Shown here piece after piece: positions 51,656 to 64,000 of a stretch of DNA of 64,000 bases (position 1 is the first letter of the stretch; every line of letters starts with the position of its first letter). The position numbers were made by a program, and so were the translations under genes. Under the pieces are notes generated by a model. The model ran no database searches, was not told the DNA's origin, and saw nothing but the letters and a program-made list of their open reading frames with translations. Origin of the DNA: Glandiceps talaboti (Eukaryota; Hemichordata; Enteropneusta; Spengelidae). Where the stretch lies: positions 2,728,017-2,792,016 of the forward strand of contig NC_135552.1 of NCBI RefSeq assembly GCF_964340395.1, read 5' to 3'.

Positions 51656-52106
51656 AGACTGCATACTTCAATTTCAATATAATTTAGTACATTCGTTAAA
51701 CATAACAACATATACATTTGTCCTATAAAATTTGTTGATGCACGTATTTTGAATAATGAGTAATTAAACAGTATCATGCACTCTTCAAATTCCATATAAT
51801 TTGAAGAAAGCACTCTTGTCCAAAAACAAAGCCTGTTACCATAGTTTTTTTTAGTTAAATGAGTTATTTGTATAATTAGTGATTCCCTTACGGGAGGAAT
51901 TCTGTTTAAATCTAGTTATTTTTATCTCCATCAAACAGGCCATAGGTGAACATGGAGTTTTTATTGCGGAATTATACAATGCAGTCATTGGAACAAATCC
52001 AAATGATTTCAACATCAGATATGTCAACACTCATTATATCACAGAGAAGGACGAGTATGATTTTATCGGAGGTAATGATGTAAAAGATGAATATTTTAAT
52101 GCATAA
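46702..52106 (+). CDS. Secreted cyanophycinase-like serine peptidase, family S51 (six exons)
   Basis: Exons 46702-46836, 47502-47641, 48916-49011, 49947-50213, 50928-51069 and 51939-52106 join in frame (all introns GT-AG) to give 315 residues ending in TAA. Residues 1-19 are a signal peptide (MKLLHVVTFLLMTATFSYG). The mature part has the S51 fold's landmarks in order. VMVGGG is at 24-29, ARIGVVTAAS at 51-60, FFFGGGDQSR at 111-120, and the nucleophile elbow GTSAG at 151-155 with Ser153. DSHFSERGREGRL is at 209-221 and GIGMDENTALV at 238-248. Bacterial cyanophycinase cuts the Asp-Arg storage polymer cyanophycin into dipeptides; relatives in S51 cut Asp dipeptides. Animals are not known to make cyanophycin, so a dietary or symbiont polymer, or another aspartyl peptide, is the plausible extracellular substrate. 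Length fits the family plus a leader. Confidence 0.92.
47821..48000. repeat. Poly-G/poly-C repeat in intron 2
   Basis: A run of 23 G at 47844-47866 is followed by C runs near 47936 and 47980, able to pair or form a G-quadruplex. The motif AGAATTTAC-GGCGGGG before it resembles AGAATTTATAGCGGGG at 50273-50288 in intron 4, suggesting a dispersed family. Confidence 0.7.
49331..49550. repeat. Degenerate (CCATA)n pentanucleotide tract in intron 3
   Basis: CCATA and CCATG pentamers grade into CCACC-rich sequence. Frames over it are artefacts. Confidence 0.85.
49648..49748. repeat. ~22-bp tandem repeat in intron 3, four copies
   Basis: Units contain ACCTACGTGATATTCAATGA, with short insertions in the third and fourth copies. 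Confidence 0.85.
51521..51905 (-). mobile_element. Dispersed repeat family M in intron 5
   Basis: Right part (about 51660-51905) matches 41230-41560 inverted, including the uninterrupted empty site of the 41.2-kb MITE. The left part has GGTATTAAAAGGGGGATGTC running into CTGT, CCGT and GT microsatellite (51559-51653), as in the other copies. Confidence 0.7.
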
Positions 52107-52243
52107 TCACAATATAACCTGTATATGTTGATCTCAAATACTATTCTGATCGTGAAGAAAAATATGTTTACATAACTTAGGGATGGTAATTAGGGTCATA
52201 GTAATTCATAGATTTCCATATGGTAAATTTAAGACAGAAATTA

Positions 52244-52249
52244 AATAAA
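52244..52249 (+). terminator. Putative polyadenylation signal of the S51 gene
   Basis: AATAAA 138 bp after the stop codon and 83 bp before the satellite begins. It is the only such hexamer in that interval. Confidence 0.55.
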
Positions 52250-52331
52250 TTAAAAATTGAAATTGAAAAATTTTGACGATAATTTAAAATAGGAATTTAT
52301 AGACTCAGATTGTTATAATGTCTCCTGGGGC

Positions 52332-55300
52332 AATTGTTACACCCTACATGTAAGCATGGCCATCATGTCATGATTTAATTGTTAGGCCCTACATGTAAGC
52401 ATGGCCATCATGTCATAATTTAATTGTTAGACCCTACATGTAAGCATGGCCATCATGTCATGATTTAATTGTTAGGCCCTACATGTAAGCATGGCCATCA
52501 TGTCATGATTTAATTGTTAGACCCTACATGTAAGCATGGCCATCATGTCATGATTTAATTGTTAGACCCTACATGTAAGCATGGCCATCATGTCATGATT
52601 TAATTGTTAGGCCCTACATGTAAGCATGGCCATCATGTCATGATTTAATTGTTAGGCCCTACATGTAAGCATGGCCATCATGTCATGATTTAATTGTTAG
52701 ACCCTACATGTAAGCATGGTCATCATGTCATGATTTAATTGTTAGGACCTACATGTAAGCATGGCCATCATGTCATAATTTAATTGTTAGACCGTACATG
52801 TAAGCATGGCCATCATGTCATGATTTAATTGTTAGGCCCTACATGTAAGCATGGCCATCATGTCATGATTTAATTGCTAGACCGTACATGTAAGCATGGC
52901 CATCATGTCATGATTTAATTGTTAGGCCCTACATGTAAGCATGGCCATCATGTCATGATTTAATTGTTAGGACCTACATGTAAGCATGGCCATCATGTCA
53001 TAATTTAATTGTTAGACCGTACATGTAAGCATGGCCATCATGTCATGATTTAATTGTTAGGCCCTACATGTAAGCATGGCCATCATGTCATGATTTAATT
53101 GTTAGACCGTACATGTAAGCATGGCCATCATGTCATGATTTAATTGTTAGGCCCTACATGTAAGCATGGCCATCATGTCATGATTTAATTGCTAGACCCT
53201 ACATGTAAGCATGGCCATCATGTCATAATTTAATTGTTAGACCGTACATGTAAGCATGGCCATCATGTCATGATTTAATTGTTAGGCCCTACATGTAAGC
53301 ATGGCCATCATGTCATGATTTAATTGTTAGGCCCTACATGTAAGCATGGCCATCATGTCATGATTTAATTGTTAGGCCCTACATGTAAGCATGGCCATCA
53401 TGTCATGATTTAATTGTTAGACCCTACATGTAAGCATGGCCATCATGTCATGATTTAATTGTTAGGCCCTACATGTAAGCATGGCCATCATGTCATGATT
53501 TAATTGTTAGGCCCTACATGTAAGCATGGCCATCATGTCATGATTTAATTGTTAGGCCCTACATGTAAGCATGGCCATCATGTCATGATTTAATTGTTAG
53601 ACCCTACATGTAAGCATGGCCATCATGTCATGATTTAATTGTTAGGCCCTACATGTAAGCATGGCCATCATGTCATGATTTAATTGTTAGGCCCTACATG
53701 TAAGCATGGCCATCATGTCATGATTTAATTGTTAGGCCCTACATGTAAGCATGGCCATCATGTCATGATTTAATTGTTAGACCCTACATGTAAGCATGGC
53801 CATCATGTCATAATTTAATTGTTAGGCCCTACATGTAAGCATGGCCATCATGTCATGATTTAATTGTTAGGCCCTACATGTAAGCATGGCCATCATGTCA
53901 TGATTTAATTGTTAGGCCCTACATGTAAGCATGGCCATCATGTCATGATTTAATTGTTAGACCCTACATGTAAGCATGGCCATCATGTCATGATTTAATT
54001 GTTAGGCCCTACATGTAAGCATGGCCATCATGTCATGATTTAATTGTTAGGCCCTACATGTAAGCATGGCCATCATGTCATGATTTAATTGTTAGGCCCT
54101 ACATGTAAGCATGGCCATCATGTCATAATTTAATTGTTAGGCCCTACATGTAAGCATGGCCATCACGTCATGATTTAATTGTTAGGCCCTACATGTAAGC
54201 ATGGCCATCACGTCATAATTTAATTGTTAGGCCCTACATGTAAGCATGGCCATCATGTCATGATTTAATTGTTAGGCCCTACATGTAAGCATGGCCATCA
54301 TGTCATGATTTAATTGTTAGACCCTACATGTAAGCATGGCCACCATGTCATGATTTAGTTGTTAGGCCCTACATGTAAGCATGGCCATCATGTCATGATT
54401 TAATTGTTAGGCCCTACATGTAAGCATGGCCATCATGTCATGATTTAATTGTTAGACCCTACATGTAAGCATGGCCATCATGTCATGATTTAATTGTTAG
54501 GCCCTACATGTAAGCATGGCCATCATGTCATGATTTAATTGTTAGACCCTACATGTAAGCATGGCCATCATGTCATAATTTAATTGTTAGACCCTACATG
54601 TAAGCATGGCCATCATGTCATGATTTAATTGTTAGACCATACATATAAGCATGGCCATCATGTCATGATTTAATTGTTAGGCCATACATGTAAGCATGGC
54701 CATCATGTCATGATTTAATTGTTAGACCCTACATGTAAGCATGGCCATCATGTCATGATTTAATTGTTAGGCCCTACATGTAAGCATGGCCATCATGTCA
54801 TGATTTAATTGTTAGACCCTACATGTAAGCATGGCCATCACGTCATAATTTAATTGTTAGACCCTACATGTAAGCATGGCCATCATGTCATGATTTAATT
54901 GTTAGACCCCACATGTAAGCATGGCCATCATGTCATGATTTAAATGTTAGGCCCTACATGTAAGCATGGCCATCATGTCATGATTTAATTGTTAGGCCCT
55001 ACATGTAAGCATGGCCATCATGTCATGATTTAATTGTTAGACCCTACATGTAAGCATGGCCATCACGTCATAATTTAATTGTTAGACCCTACATGTAAGC
55101 ATGGCCATCATGTCATGATTTAATTGTTAGGCCCTACATGTAAGCATGGCTATCATGTCATGATTTAATTGTTAGACCCTACATGTAAGCATGGCCATCA
55201 TGTCATGATTTAATTGTTAGACCCTACATGTAAGCATGGCCATCATGTCATGATTTAATTGTTAGGCCCTACATGTAAGCATGACCATCATGTCAAGATT

Positions 55301-58300
55301 TAATTGTTAGACCCTACATGTAAGCATGACCATCATGTCATGATTTAATTGTTAGACCCTACATGTAAGCATGGCCATCATGTCATGATTTAATTGTTAG
55401 ACCCTACATGTAAGCATGGCCACCATGTCATGATTTAGTTGTTAGGCCCTACATGTAAGCATGGCCATCATGTCATGATTTAATTGTTAGACCCTACATG
55501 TAAGCATGGCAATCATGTCATGATTTAATTGTTACACCCTACATGGAAGAATGGCGATGTCATGATTTAATTGTTAGACCCTACATGTAAGCATGGTCAT
55601 CATGTCATGATTTAATTGTTAGACCCTACATGTAAGCATGGCCATCATGTCATGATTTAATTGTTAGACCCTACATGTAAGCATGGCCATCATGTCATGA
55701 TTTAATTGTTAGACCCTACATGTAAGCATGGCCATCGTGTCATGATTTAATTGTTAGACCCTACATGTAAGCATGGCCATCATGTCATGATTTAATTGTT
55801 AGGCCCTACATGTAAGCATGGCCATCATGTCATGATTTAATTGTTAGGCCCTACATGTAAGCATGGCCATCATGTCATGATTTAATTGTTAGACCCTACA
55901 TGTAAGCATGGCCATCATGTCATGATTTAATTGTTAGGCCCTACATGTAAGCATGGCCATCATGTCATGATTTAATTGTTAGACCCTACATGTAAGCATT
56001 GCCATCATGTCATGATTTAATTGTTAGGCCCTACATGTAAGCATGGCCATCACGTCATGATTTAATTGTTAGACCCTACATGTAAGTATGGCCATCATGT
56101 CATAATTTAATTGTTAGACCCTACATGTAAGCATGGCCATCATGTCATGATTTAATTGTTAGACCCTACATGTAAGCATGGCCATCATGTCATGATTTAA
56201 TTGTTAGGCCCTACATGTAAGCATGGCCATCATGTCATGATTTAATTGTTAGGCCCTACATGTAAGCATGGCCATCATGTCATGATTTAATTGTTAGACC
56301 CTACATGTAAGCATGGCCATCACGTCATAATTTAATTGTTAGACCCTACATGTAAGCATGGCCATCATGTCATGATTTAATTGTTAGGCCCTACATGTAA
56401 GCATGGCCATCATGTCATGATTTAATTGTTAGGCCCTACATGTAAGCATGGCCATCATGTCATGATTTTATTGTTAGACCCTACATGTAAGCATGGCCAT
56501 CATGTCATGATTTAATTGTTAGACCCTACATGTAAGCATGGCCATCATGTCATGATTTAATTGTTAGACCCTACATGTAAGCATGGCCACCATGTCATGA
56601 TTTAGTTGTTAGGCCCTACATGTAAGCATGGCCATCATGTCATGATTTAATTGTTACACCCTACATGGAAGAATGGCGATGTCATGATTTAATTGTTAGA
56701 CCCTACATGTAAGCATGGTCATCATGTCATTATTTAATTGTTAGACCCTACATGTAAGCATGGCCATCCTGTCATGATTTAATTGTTAGACCCTACATGT
56801 AAGCATGGCCATCATGTCATGATTTAATTGTTAGACCCTACATGTAAGCATGGCCATCTTGTCATCATTTAATTGTTAGGCCCTACATGTAAGCATGGCC
56901 ATCATGTCATGATTTAATTGTTAGGCCCTACATGTAAGCATGGCCATCATGTCATGATTTAATTGTTAGACCCTACATGTAAGCATGGCCATCACGTCAT
57001 AATTTAATTGTTAGACCCTACATGTAAGCATGGCCATCATGTCATGATTTAATTGTTAGGCCCTACATGTAAGCATGGCCATCACGTCATAATTTAATTG
57101 TTAGACCCTACATGTAAGCATGGCCATCATGTCATGATTTAATTGTTAGGCCCTACATGTAAGCATGGCCATCATGTCATGATTTAATTGTTAGGCCCTA
57201 CATGTAAGCATGGCCATCATGTCATGATTTAATTGTTAGACCCTACATGTAAGCATGGCCATCATGTCATGATTTAATTGTTAGACCCTACATGTAAGCA
57301 TGGCCATCATGTCATGATTTAATTGTTAGACCCTACATGTAAGCATGGCCACCATGTCATGATTTAGTTGTTAGGCCCTACATGTAAGCATGGCCATCAT
57401 GTCATGATTTAATTGTTAGACCCTACATGTAAGCATGGCAATCATGTCATGATTTAATTGTTACACCCTACATGGAAGAATGGCGATGTCATGATTTAAT
57501 TGTTAGACCCTACATGTAAGCATGGTCATCATGTCATTATTTAATTGTTAGACCCTACATGTAAGCATGGCCATCATGTCATGATTTAATTGTTAGACCC
57601 TACATGTAAGCATGGCCATCATGTCATGATTTAATTGTTAGACCCTACATGTAAGCATGGCCATCATGTCATGATTTAATTGTTAGACCCTACATGTAAG
57701 CATGGCCATCATGTCATGATTTAATTGTTAGGCCGCATGTAAGCATGGCCATCATGTCATGATTTAATTGTTAGACCCTACATGTAAGCATGGCTATCAT
57801 GTCATAATTTAATTGTTAGACCCTACATGTAAGCATGGCAATCATGTCATGATTTAATTGTTAGACCCTACATGTAAGTATGGCCATCATGTCATGATTT
57901 AATTGTTAGACCCTACATATAAGCATGGCCATCATGTCAAGATTTAATTGTTAGACTCTACATGTAAGCATGGCCATCATGTCATGATTTAATTGTTAGG
58001 CCCTACATGTAAGCATGGCCATCATGTCATGATTTAATTGTTAGACCCTACATGTAAGCATGGCCATCACGTCATAATTTAATTGTTAGACCCTACATGT
58101 AAGCATGGCCATCACGTCATGATTTAATTGTTAGGCCCTACATGTAAGCATGGCCATCACGTCATAATTTAATTGTTAGACCCTACATGTAAGCATGGCC
58201 ATCATGTCATGATTTAATTGTTAAGCCCTACATGTAAGCATGGCCATCATGTCATGATTTAATTGTTAGGCCCTACATGTAAGCATGGCCATCATGTCAT

Positions 58301-61300
58301 GATTTAATTGTTAGACCCTACATGTAAGCATGGCCATCATGTCATGATTTAATTGTTAGACCCTACATGTAAGCATGGCCATCATGTCATGATTTAATTG
58401 TTAGACCCTACATGTAAGCATGGCCACCATGTCATGATTTAGTTGTTAGGCCCTACATGTAAGCATGGCCATCATGTCATGATTTAATTGTTAGACCCTA
58501 CATGTAAGCATGGCAATCATGTCATGATTTAATTGTTACACCCTACATGGAAGAATGGCGATGTCATGATTTAATTGTTAGACCCTACATGTAAGCATGG
58601 TCATCATGTCATTATTTAATTGTTAGACCCTACATGTAAGCATGGCCATCATGTCATGATTTAATTGTTAGACCCTACATGTAAGCATGGCCATCATGTC
58701 ATGATTTAATTGTTAGACCCTACATGTAAGCATGGCCATCATGTCATGATTTAATTGTTAGACCCTACATGTAAGCATGGCCATCATGTCATGATTTAAT
58801 TGTTAGGCCGCATGTAAGCATGGCCATCATGTCATGATTTAATTGTTAGACCCTACATGTAAGCATGGCTATCATGTCATAATTTAATTGTTAGACCCTA
58901 CATGTAAGCATGGCAATCATGTCATGATTTAATTGTTAGACCCTACATGTAAGTATGGCCATCATGTCATGATTTAATTGTTAGACCCTACATATAAGCA
59001 TGGCCATCATGTCAAGATTTAATTGTTAGACTCTACATGTAAGCATGGCTATCATGTCATAATTTAATTGTTAGACCCTACATGTAAGCATGGTCATCAT
59101 GTCATGATTTAATTGTTAGGCCCTACATGTAAGCATGGCCATGTCATAATTTAATTGTTAGACCCTACATGTAAGCATGGCCATGTCATAATTTAATTGT
59201 TATACCCTACCTGTAAGCATGGCCATCATGTCATGATTTAATTGTTAGACCCTACATGTAAGAATGGCCATCATGTCATGATTTAATTGTTAGACCCTGC
59301 ATGTAAGCGTGGCCATAACGTCATGATTTAATTGTTAGACCCTACATGTAAGCATGGCCATCATGTCATGATTTCATTGTTTGGCCCTACATGTAAGCAT
59401 GGCCATCATGTCATGATTTAATTGTTAGACCCTACATGTAAGCATGGCCATGTCATGATTTAATTGTTAGACCCTACATGTAAGCATGGCCATCATGTCA
59501 TGATTTAATTGTTAGACCCTACATGTAAGCATGGCGATGTCATGATTTAATTGTTAGGCCCTACATGTAAGCATGACCACCATGCCATGATTTAATTGTT
59601 AGACCCTACATGTAAGACTGGCGATGTCATAATTTAATTGTTAGACCCTGCATGTAAGCATGGCTATCATGTCATGATTTAATTGTTAGGCCCTACATGT
59701 AAGCATGGCCATCATGTCATGATTTAATTGTTAGACACTACATGTAAGTATGGCCATCATGTCATGATTTAATTGTTAGACCCTACATGTAAGCATGGCC
59801 ACCATGTCATGATTTAATTGTTAGGCCCTACATGTAAGCATGGCCACCATGTCATGATTTAATTGTTAGGCCCTACATGTAAGCATGGCCATCATGTCAT
59901 GATTTAATTGTTAGGCCCTACATGTAAGCATGGCCATCATGTCATGATTTAATTGTTAGGCCCTACATGTAAGCATGGCCATCATGTCATGATTTAATTG
60001 TTAGACCCTACATGTAAGCATGGCCATCATGTCATGATTTAATTGTTAGCCCTACATGTAAGCATGGCGATGTCATAATTTAATTGTTAGACCCTACATG
60101 TAAGCATGGCCACCATGTCATGATTTAATTGTTAGGCCCTACATGTAAGCATGGCCATCATGTCATGATTTAATTGTTAGGCCCTACATGTAAGCATGGC
60201 CATCATGTCATGATTTAATTGTTAGGCCCTACATGTAAGCATGGCGATGTCATGATTTAGTTGTTAGGCCCTACATGTAAGCATGGCCATCATGTCATGA
60301 TTTAATTGTTACACCCTACATGTAAGCATGGCCATGTCATGATTTAATTGTTAGACCCTACATGTAAGCATGGCCATCATGTCATGATTTAATTGTTAGG
60401 CCCTACATGTAAGCATGGCCATCATGTCATAATTTAATTGTTAGACCCTACATGTAAGCATGGCTATCATGTCATGATTTAATTGTTAGACCCTACATGT
60501 AAGCATGGCCATCATGTCATGATTTAATTGTTAGGCCCTACATGTAAGCATGGCCATGTCATGATTTAATTGTTAGGCCCTACATGTAAGCATGGCCACC
60601 ATGTCATGATTTAATTGCTAGACCCTACATGTAAGCATGGCCATCATGTCATGATTCAATTGTTAGACCCTACATGTAAGCATGGCCATCATGTCATGAT
60701 TTAATTGTTAGACCCTACATGTAAGCATGGCCATCATGTCATGATTTAATTGTTAGGCCCTACATGTAAGCATGGCCATCATGTCATGATTTAATTGTTA
60801 GGCCCTACATGTAAGCATGGCCATCATGTCATGATTTAATTGTTAGACCCTACATGTAAGCATGGCCATCATGTCATGATTTAATTGTTAGGCCCTACAT
60901 GTAAGCATGGCCATCATGTCATGATTTAATTGTTAGGCCCTACATGTAAGCATGGCCATCATGTCATGATTTAATTGTTAGGCCCTACATGTAAGCATGG
61001 CCATCATGTCATGATTTAATTGTTAGGCCCTACATGTAAGCATGGCCATCATGTCATGATTTAATTGTTAGGCCCTACATGTAAGCATGGCCATCATGTC
61101 ATAATTTAATTGTTAGACCCTACATGTAAGCATGGCTATCATGTCATGATTTAATTGTTAGACCCTACATGTAAGCATGGCCATCATGTCATAATTTAAT
61201 TGTTAGGCCCTACATGTAAGCATGGCCATGTCATGATTTAATTGTTAGGCCCTACATGTAAGCATGGCCACCATGTCATGATTTAATTGCTAGACCCTAC

Positions 61301-64000
61301 ATGTAAGCATGGCCATCATGTCATGATTCAATTGTTAGACCCTACATGTAAGCATGGCCATCATGTCATGATTTAATTGTTAGACCCTACATGTAAGCAT
61401 GGCCATCATGTCATGATTTAATTGTTAGGCCCTACATGTAAGCATGGCCATCATGTCATGATTTAATTGTTAGGCCCTACATGTAAGCATGGCCATCATG
61501 TCATGATTTAATTGTTAGACCCTACATGTAAGCATGGCCATCATGTCATGATTTAATTGTTAGGCCCTACATGTAAGCATGGCCAGCATGTCATGATTTA
61601 ATTGTTAGGCCCTACATGTAAGCATGGCCATCATGTCATGATTTAATTGTTAGGCCCTACATGTAAGCATGGCCATCATGTCATGATTTAATTGTTAGGC
61701 CCTACATGTAAGCATGGCCATCATGTCATGATTTAATTGTTAGGCCCTACATGTAAGCATGGCCATCATGTCATGATTTAATTGATAGGCCCTACATGTA
61801 AGCATGGCCATCATGTCATAATTTAATTGTTAGACCCTACATGTAAGCATGGCCATCATGTCATGATTTAATTGTTAGGCCCTACATGTAAGCATGGCCA
61901 TCATGTCATGATTTAATTGTTAGACCCTACATGTAAGAATGGCCATCATGTCATGATTTAATTGTTAGACCCTACATGTAAGCATGGCCATCATGTCATG
62001 ATTTAATTGTTAGACCCTACATGTAAGCATGGCCATCATGTCATGATTTAATTGCTAGACCCTACATGTAAGCATGGCCATCATGTCATGATTTAATTGT
62101 TAGGCCCTACATGTAAGCATGGCCATCATGTCATGATTTAATTGTTAGACCCTACGTGTAAGCATGGCCATCATGTCATGATTTAATTGTTAGACCCTAC
62201 ATGTAAGTATGGCCATCATGTCATAATTTAATTGTTAGACCCTACATGTAAGAATGGCCATCATGTCATGATTTAATTGTTAGACCGTACATGTAAGCAT
62301 GGCCATCATGTCATGATTTAATTGTTAGGCCCTACATGTAAGCATGGCCATGTCATGATTTAATTGTTAGACCCTACATGTAAGTATGGCCATCATGTCA
62401 TAATTTAATTGTTAGACCCTACATGTAAGAATGGCCATCATGTCATGATTTAATTGTTAGACCCTACATGTAAGCATGGCCATCATGTCATAATTTAATT
62501 GTTAGACTGTACATGTAAGCATGGCCATCATGTCATGATTTAATTGTTAGGCTCTACATGTAAGCATGGCCATGTCATGATTTAATTGTTAGACCCTACA
62601 TGTAAGACTGGCGATGTCATGATTTAATTGTTAGACCCTACATGTAAGCATGGCCATCATGTCATGATTTAATTGCTAGACCCTACATGTAAGCATGGCC
62701 ATCATGTCATGATTTAATTGTTAGGCCCTACATGTAAGCATGGCCATCATGTCATGATTTAATTGTTAGACCCTACGTGTAAGCATGGCCATCATGTCAT
62801 GATTTAATTGTTAGACCCTACATGTAAGTATGGCCATCATGTCATAATTTAATTGTTAGACCCTACATGTAAGAATGGCCATCATGTCATGATTTAATTG
62901 TTAGACCGTACATGTAAGCATGGCCATCATGTCATGATTTAATTGTTAGGCCCTACATGTAAGCATGGCCATGTCATGATTTAATTGTTAGACCCTACAT
63001 GTAAGTATGGCCATCATGTCATAATTTAATTGTTAGACCCTACATGTAAGAATGGCCATCATGTCATGATTTAATTGTTAGACCCTACATGTAAGCATGG
63101 CCATCATGTCATAATTTAATTGTTAGACCGTACATGTAAGCATGGCCATCATGTCATGATTTAATTGTTAGGCCCTACATGTAAGCATGGCCATGTCATG
63201 ATTTAATTGTTAGACCCTACATGTAAGACTGGCGATGTCATGATTTAATTGTTAGACCCTACATGTAAGCATGGCCATCATGTCATGATTTAATTGTTAG
63301 GCCCTACATGTAAGCATGGCCATGTCATGATTTAATTGTTAGGCCCTACATGTAAGCATGGCCATGTCATGATTTAATTGTTAGACCCTACATGTAAGCA
63401 TGGCCATCATGTCATGATTTAATTGTTAGGCCCTACATGTAAGCATGGCCATCATGTCATGATTTAATTGTTAGGCCCTACATGTAAGCATGGCCATCAT
63501 GTCATAATTTAATTGTTAGGCCCTACATGTAAGCATGGCCATCATGTCATGATTTAATTGTTAGGACCTACATGTAAGCATGGCCATCATGTCATGATTT
63601 AATTGTTAGGCCCTACATGTAAGCATGGCCATCATGTCATGATTTAATTGTTAGGACCTACATGTAAGCATGGCCATCATGTCATGATTTAATTGTTAGG
63701 CCCTACATGTAAGCATGGCCATCATGTCATGATTTAATTGTTAGACCGTACATGTAAGCAAGGCCATCATGTCATGATTTAATTGTTAGACCCTACATGT
63801 AAGCATGGCCATCATGTCATGATTTAATTGTTAGACCCTACATGTAAGCATGGCCATCATGTCATGATTTAATTGTTAGGCCCTACATGTAAGCATGGCC
63901 ATCATGTCATGATTTAATTGTTAGACCCTACATGTAAGCATGGCCATCATGTCATGATTTAATTGTTAGGCCCTACATGTAAGCATGGCCATCATGTCAT
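52332..64000. repeat. 45-bp satellite array, about 260 copies, open at the window end
   Basis: Units contain GTTAGRCCCTACATGTAAGC, ATGGCCATCATGTCATGATT and TAATT. The unit has stop codons in all six frames, so it cannot encode a long protein. Some copies lost 3 bp (GGCCATCATG to GGCCATG) or more. Variant order is duplicated: the GTTACACCC-GGAAGAATGG block at 57460 recurs 1,075 bp later at 58535, as does a GGCCGCATG variant (57731 and 58806). Other block repeats have offsets of about 672 bp (60657 and 61329) and about 621 bp (62151 and 62772). The array runs off the end of the window. Confidence 0.98.

Noticed and set aside
52332-64000. CRISPR-like appearance of the long regular array.
   Set aside because: Units are contiguous copies with no unique spacers, in a eukaryotic context.

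Overview
The window is nuclear DNA from an animal, most likely a marine invertebrate. Pointers are spliced genes with GT-AG introns, metazoan-type retroelements (Penelope-like, DIRS-like and CR1/L2-like), a tRNA-derived SINE, canonical histone mRNA 3' stem-loops and a very high density of micro- and minisatellites. The species cannot be named from the sequence alone. Most of the 64 kb is AT-rich non-coding DNA and transposon debris; the short open frames in it are mostly chance or repeat artefacts.

One gene is complete and recognisable: a six-exon gene at 46702-52106 (+) for a secreted 315-residue peptidase of family S51, closest in motifs to cyanophycinase. It has a signal peptide, the Gly-Thr-Ser-Ala-Gly nucleophile motif and the family's later blocks. 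A second, smaller gene at 2736-3179 (+) looks like a secreted precursor with a six-cysteine peptide between dibasic cleavage sites. A third candidate is a terminal exon at 41746-42007 (+) whose stop codon lies 40 nt before a perfect histone-type 3' stem-loop.

Layout. 0-9.5 kb: the peptide gene, compound tetranucleotide arrays, 34-bp and 63-bp minisatellites and a 142-bp near-perfect hairpin. 9.5-14.1 kb: a dead Penelope-like element split by about 155 copies of a 25-bp minisatellite. 14-25 kb: microsatellites, a 38-bp minisatellite, two inverted-repeat elements (one carrying a histone stem-loop) and palindromes. 25-34 kb: a SINE inside a (GTAT)n array, a decayed hAT-like transposase and a decayed LINE on the minus strand. 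35-44 kb: microsatellites, a 35-bp minisatellite, a decayed DIRS-like element, a 106-bp MITE with its empty site visible elsewhere in the window, and the exon with the histone-type end. 44.4-46.6 kb: a 2-kb inverted-repeat element between two copies of a 90-bp sequence. 46.7-52.1 kb: the S51 gene. 52.3 kb to the window end: an uninterrupted 45-bp satellite, about 260 copies, starting 225 bp after the S51 stop codon.

The genes show no operon-like relation. The strongest themes are an animal cyanophycinase-like enzyme beside a very large satellite, and repeated nucleation of tandem arrays inside or beside mobile elements.
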